From: an uncultured Clostridia bacterium
GTDB lineage: Bacteria > Bacillota > Clostridia > Christensenellales > UBA1242
Assembly: GCA_947628195.1 (NCBI GenBank)
Contig: CANQZB010000061.1
Span: forward strand, 1 to 6,290
Length of the DNA stretch: 6,290 nt
Direction of reading: 5' to 3'
Shown: in pieces, positions 5,395-6,290 of the stretch
How the letters are laid out: each line of letters opens with the position of its first letter
Numbering within the stretch: position 1 is the stretch's first letter
Notes under the pieces: generated by a model
Database searches by the model: none
What the model saw: only the letters and a program-made list of their open reading frames with translations
What the model was told of the DNA's origin: nothing
Made by a program: the position numbers and the translations under genes

Positions 5395-6290
5395 ATGAGT
5401 AAAAACAAAGTTATTGTTGGCATAAGTTTAGCTGTGGTTGCTGTCGCATTGGCTATGTTAACCATTGTTTCTGTTTGGGCAGTGTCCAGGCAAACTTTTT
5501 CTAGCTCATTTGATGTTAGATATACTGCCAGAAGTGTAACGGGTAGCGCCTCTGCACAATGGAAGTTGGGTGAATCTGGCACGTGGAACGATATGTCCAC
5601 CGCAAGCGGGGCAAAAACATTAAAATTTGATGAAAACCCTCTTGATGATAATGTGCTTAAACAAGGTCAGGAAAAAATTTCCCTAACACTAGATAACAAC
5701 TTTGTTGTGTTTTCCTTCTATTTCCAAAACACCGGCGCTGATGATTTTGTAATAGATTTAAGATATAACGATACCGCCAGTGCAGATAAAAATGTTTCGG
5801 TGTTCACTCTAACATCGGATACAAAAATAGAATCGGGCTTTTTAAGCAAAATTAACAACGGCTATGGCAATTGGGTAACCACCAACCTTGCCTCTGGTGC
5901 CTCTAAATATATTTACATTTTGGCTAAAATAACTAATGAAAATTCTAACCTAATTTATTCGGGTAATTTCAACTTTAACCTAGACGGTAAAAATTATTCT
6001 AACGATTTAACCTTTCAAGCTAACGGCTCCAATTACACAGTTACTGGGCTTAAAAACAATGTAAACAATTTATACATACCTTCAACTTACATGGGTAGCC
6101 CAATAACCCAAATTTCTGCCAACGCTTTTGCCGGCAAAACCAGCCTTCAAACTGTAACAATTCCAGATAGCGTAACAACAATTGGCAGTTCCGCCTTTAC
6201 AGGTTGCTCAGGCTTAAAATATTTGCAAATCCCATTTGTGGGCAACACCAAATCAGCCACAAGCTCCTCAGCATCAACCCGTTTCGGCTA
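5395..6290 (+). CDS. BspA-like leucine-rich-repeat surface protein, 5' part
   Basis: The reading frame is open to the window end, giving the first 298 residues. A short basic start (MSKNK) and a hydrophobic stretch (6-29) end in VSVWA/VSRQ, a plausible signal peptidase site after Ala29. Residues about 30-200 form an all-beta domain paralogous to the protein encoded just upstream. Shared elements are QTxxS (33-37), LDNNFVVFSFYFQNTG (99-114), KYIYILAKI (171-179) and GNFNFNLDG (190-198). Residues 206-240 (FQANGSNYTVTGL, then LYIPSTYMGSPITQI) lead into BspA/LRR_5 repeats: SANAFAGKTSLQTVTIPDSV and TTIGSSAFTGCSGL. The sequence IPFVGNTKSATSSSASTRFG that follows is also typical of these proteins. Such proteins are cell-surface or secreted, often adhesins in gut and oral bacteria. 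The start is supported by AAGGAG (5384-5389). C-terminal repeats and any anchor lie outside the window. Export and the LRR assignment are strong; the ligand is unknown. Confidence 0.9.
   Translation, partial: MSKNKVIVGISLAVVAVALAMLTIVSVWAVSRQTFSSSFDVRYTARSVTGSASAQWKLGESGTWNDMSTASGAKTLKFDENPLDDNVLKQGQEKISLTLDNNFVVFSFYFQNTGADDFVIDLRYNDTASADKNVSVFTLTSDTKIESGFLSKINNGYGNWVTTNLASGASKYIYILAKITNENSNLIYSGNFNFNLDGKNYSNDLTFQANGSNYTVTGLKNNVNNLYIPSTYMGSPITQISANAFAGKTSLQTVTIPDSVTTIGSSAFTGCSGLKYLQIPFVGNTKSATSSSASTRFG
6070..6290 (+). repeat. BspA-type (LRR_5) leucine-rich repeats, start of array
   Basis: Beginning at residue 226 of the surface protein, the pattern IPxxxxxxxITxIxxxAFxxxxxL and then IPDSVTTIGSSAFTGCSGL repeats with a period of about 23 residues. 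A third IP strand (279-280) starts before the insert containing FVGNTKSA. This is the canonical treponemal/BspA LRR consensus. The array continues beyond the window edge. Confidence 0.88.

Noticed and set aside
1..6290. No gene in the window stops with TGA (only TAA and TAG), raising the idea of a reassigned TGA codon.
   Set aside because: No in-frame TGA occurs within any of the genes, tryptophan is written TGG, and a TAA preference is expected in AT-rich genomes.

Overview
The window looks like chromosome from an AT-rich, low-GC Gram-positive bacterium (Bacillota), probably a gut-type uncultured Clostridia relative. The evidence is strong AGGAGG-type ribosome binding sites, TTGACA / TGnTATAAT promoters, U-run terminators, an OGG1-type glycosylase of the kind known from Clostridium, an nfeD-floA pair, and a BspA-like leucine-rich-repeat surface protein. 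The taxonomic placement is inference. No phage, transposon, CRISPR or RNA gene is visible.

Region 1 (1-1200) is housekeeping. It holds the 3' part of rsmD (16S rRNA guanine-N2 methyltransferase), overlapping at its end a complete OGG1-family 8-oxoguanine DNA glycosylase gene. Region 2 (1216-2345) holds two convergent, independently promoted genes. One is a 224-residue protein I do not recognise. The other is a small zinc-ribbon, two-helix membrane protein on the minus strand. They share one bidirectional terminator, and the minus-strand stop codon lies inside it.

Region 3 (2405-4466) is a membrane-organisation operon. A strong vegetative-type promoter drives a short NfeD protein, the flotillin-like FloA and a third, unrecognised single-pass membrane protein with a cytosolic tail. 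NfeD and FloA are known partners in bacterial functional membrane microdomains.

Region 4 (4509-6290) encodes the cell surface. Two paralogous exported proteins lie in tandem, each with its own promoter. The first is a stand-alone secreted domain of about 175 residues followed by a strong terminator. The second carries the same domain fused to BspA-type leucine-rich repeats and runs off the window. Their layout (Trp-Ala signal cleavage site, then an all-beta domain) resembles TasA/camelysin-type exported proteins, but this is a remote resemblance only. The second gene is preceded by a long 5'-leader hairpin just upstream of its ribosome binding site.

The most interesting points are the repeated surface domain with and without LRRs, the leader hairpin, the third gene of the floA operon, and an arginine in the glycosylase at the position that sets opposite-base specificity in human OGG1.
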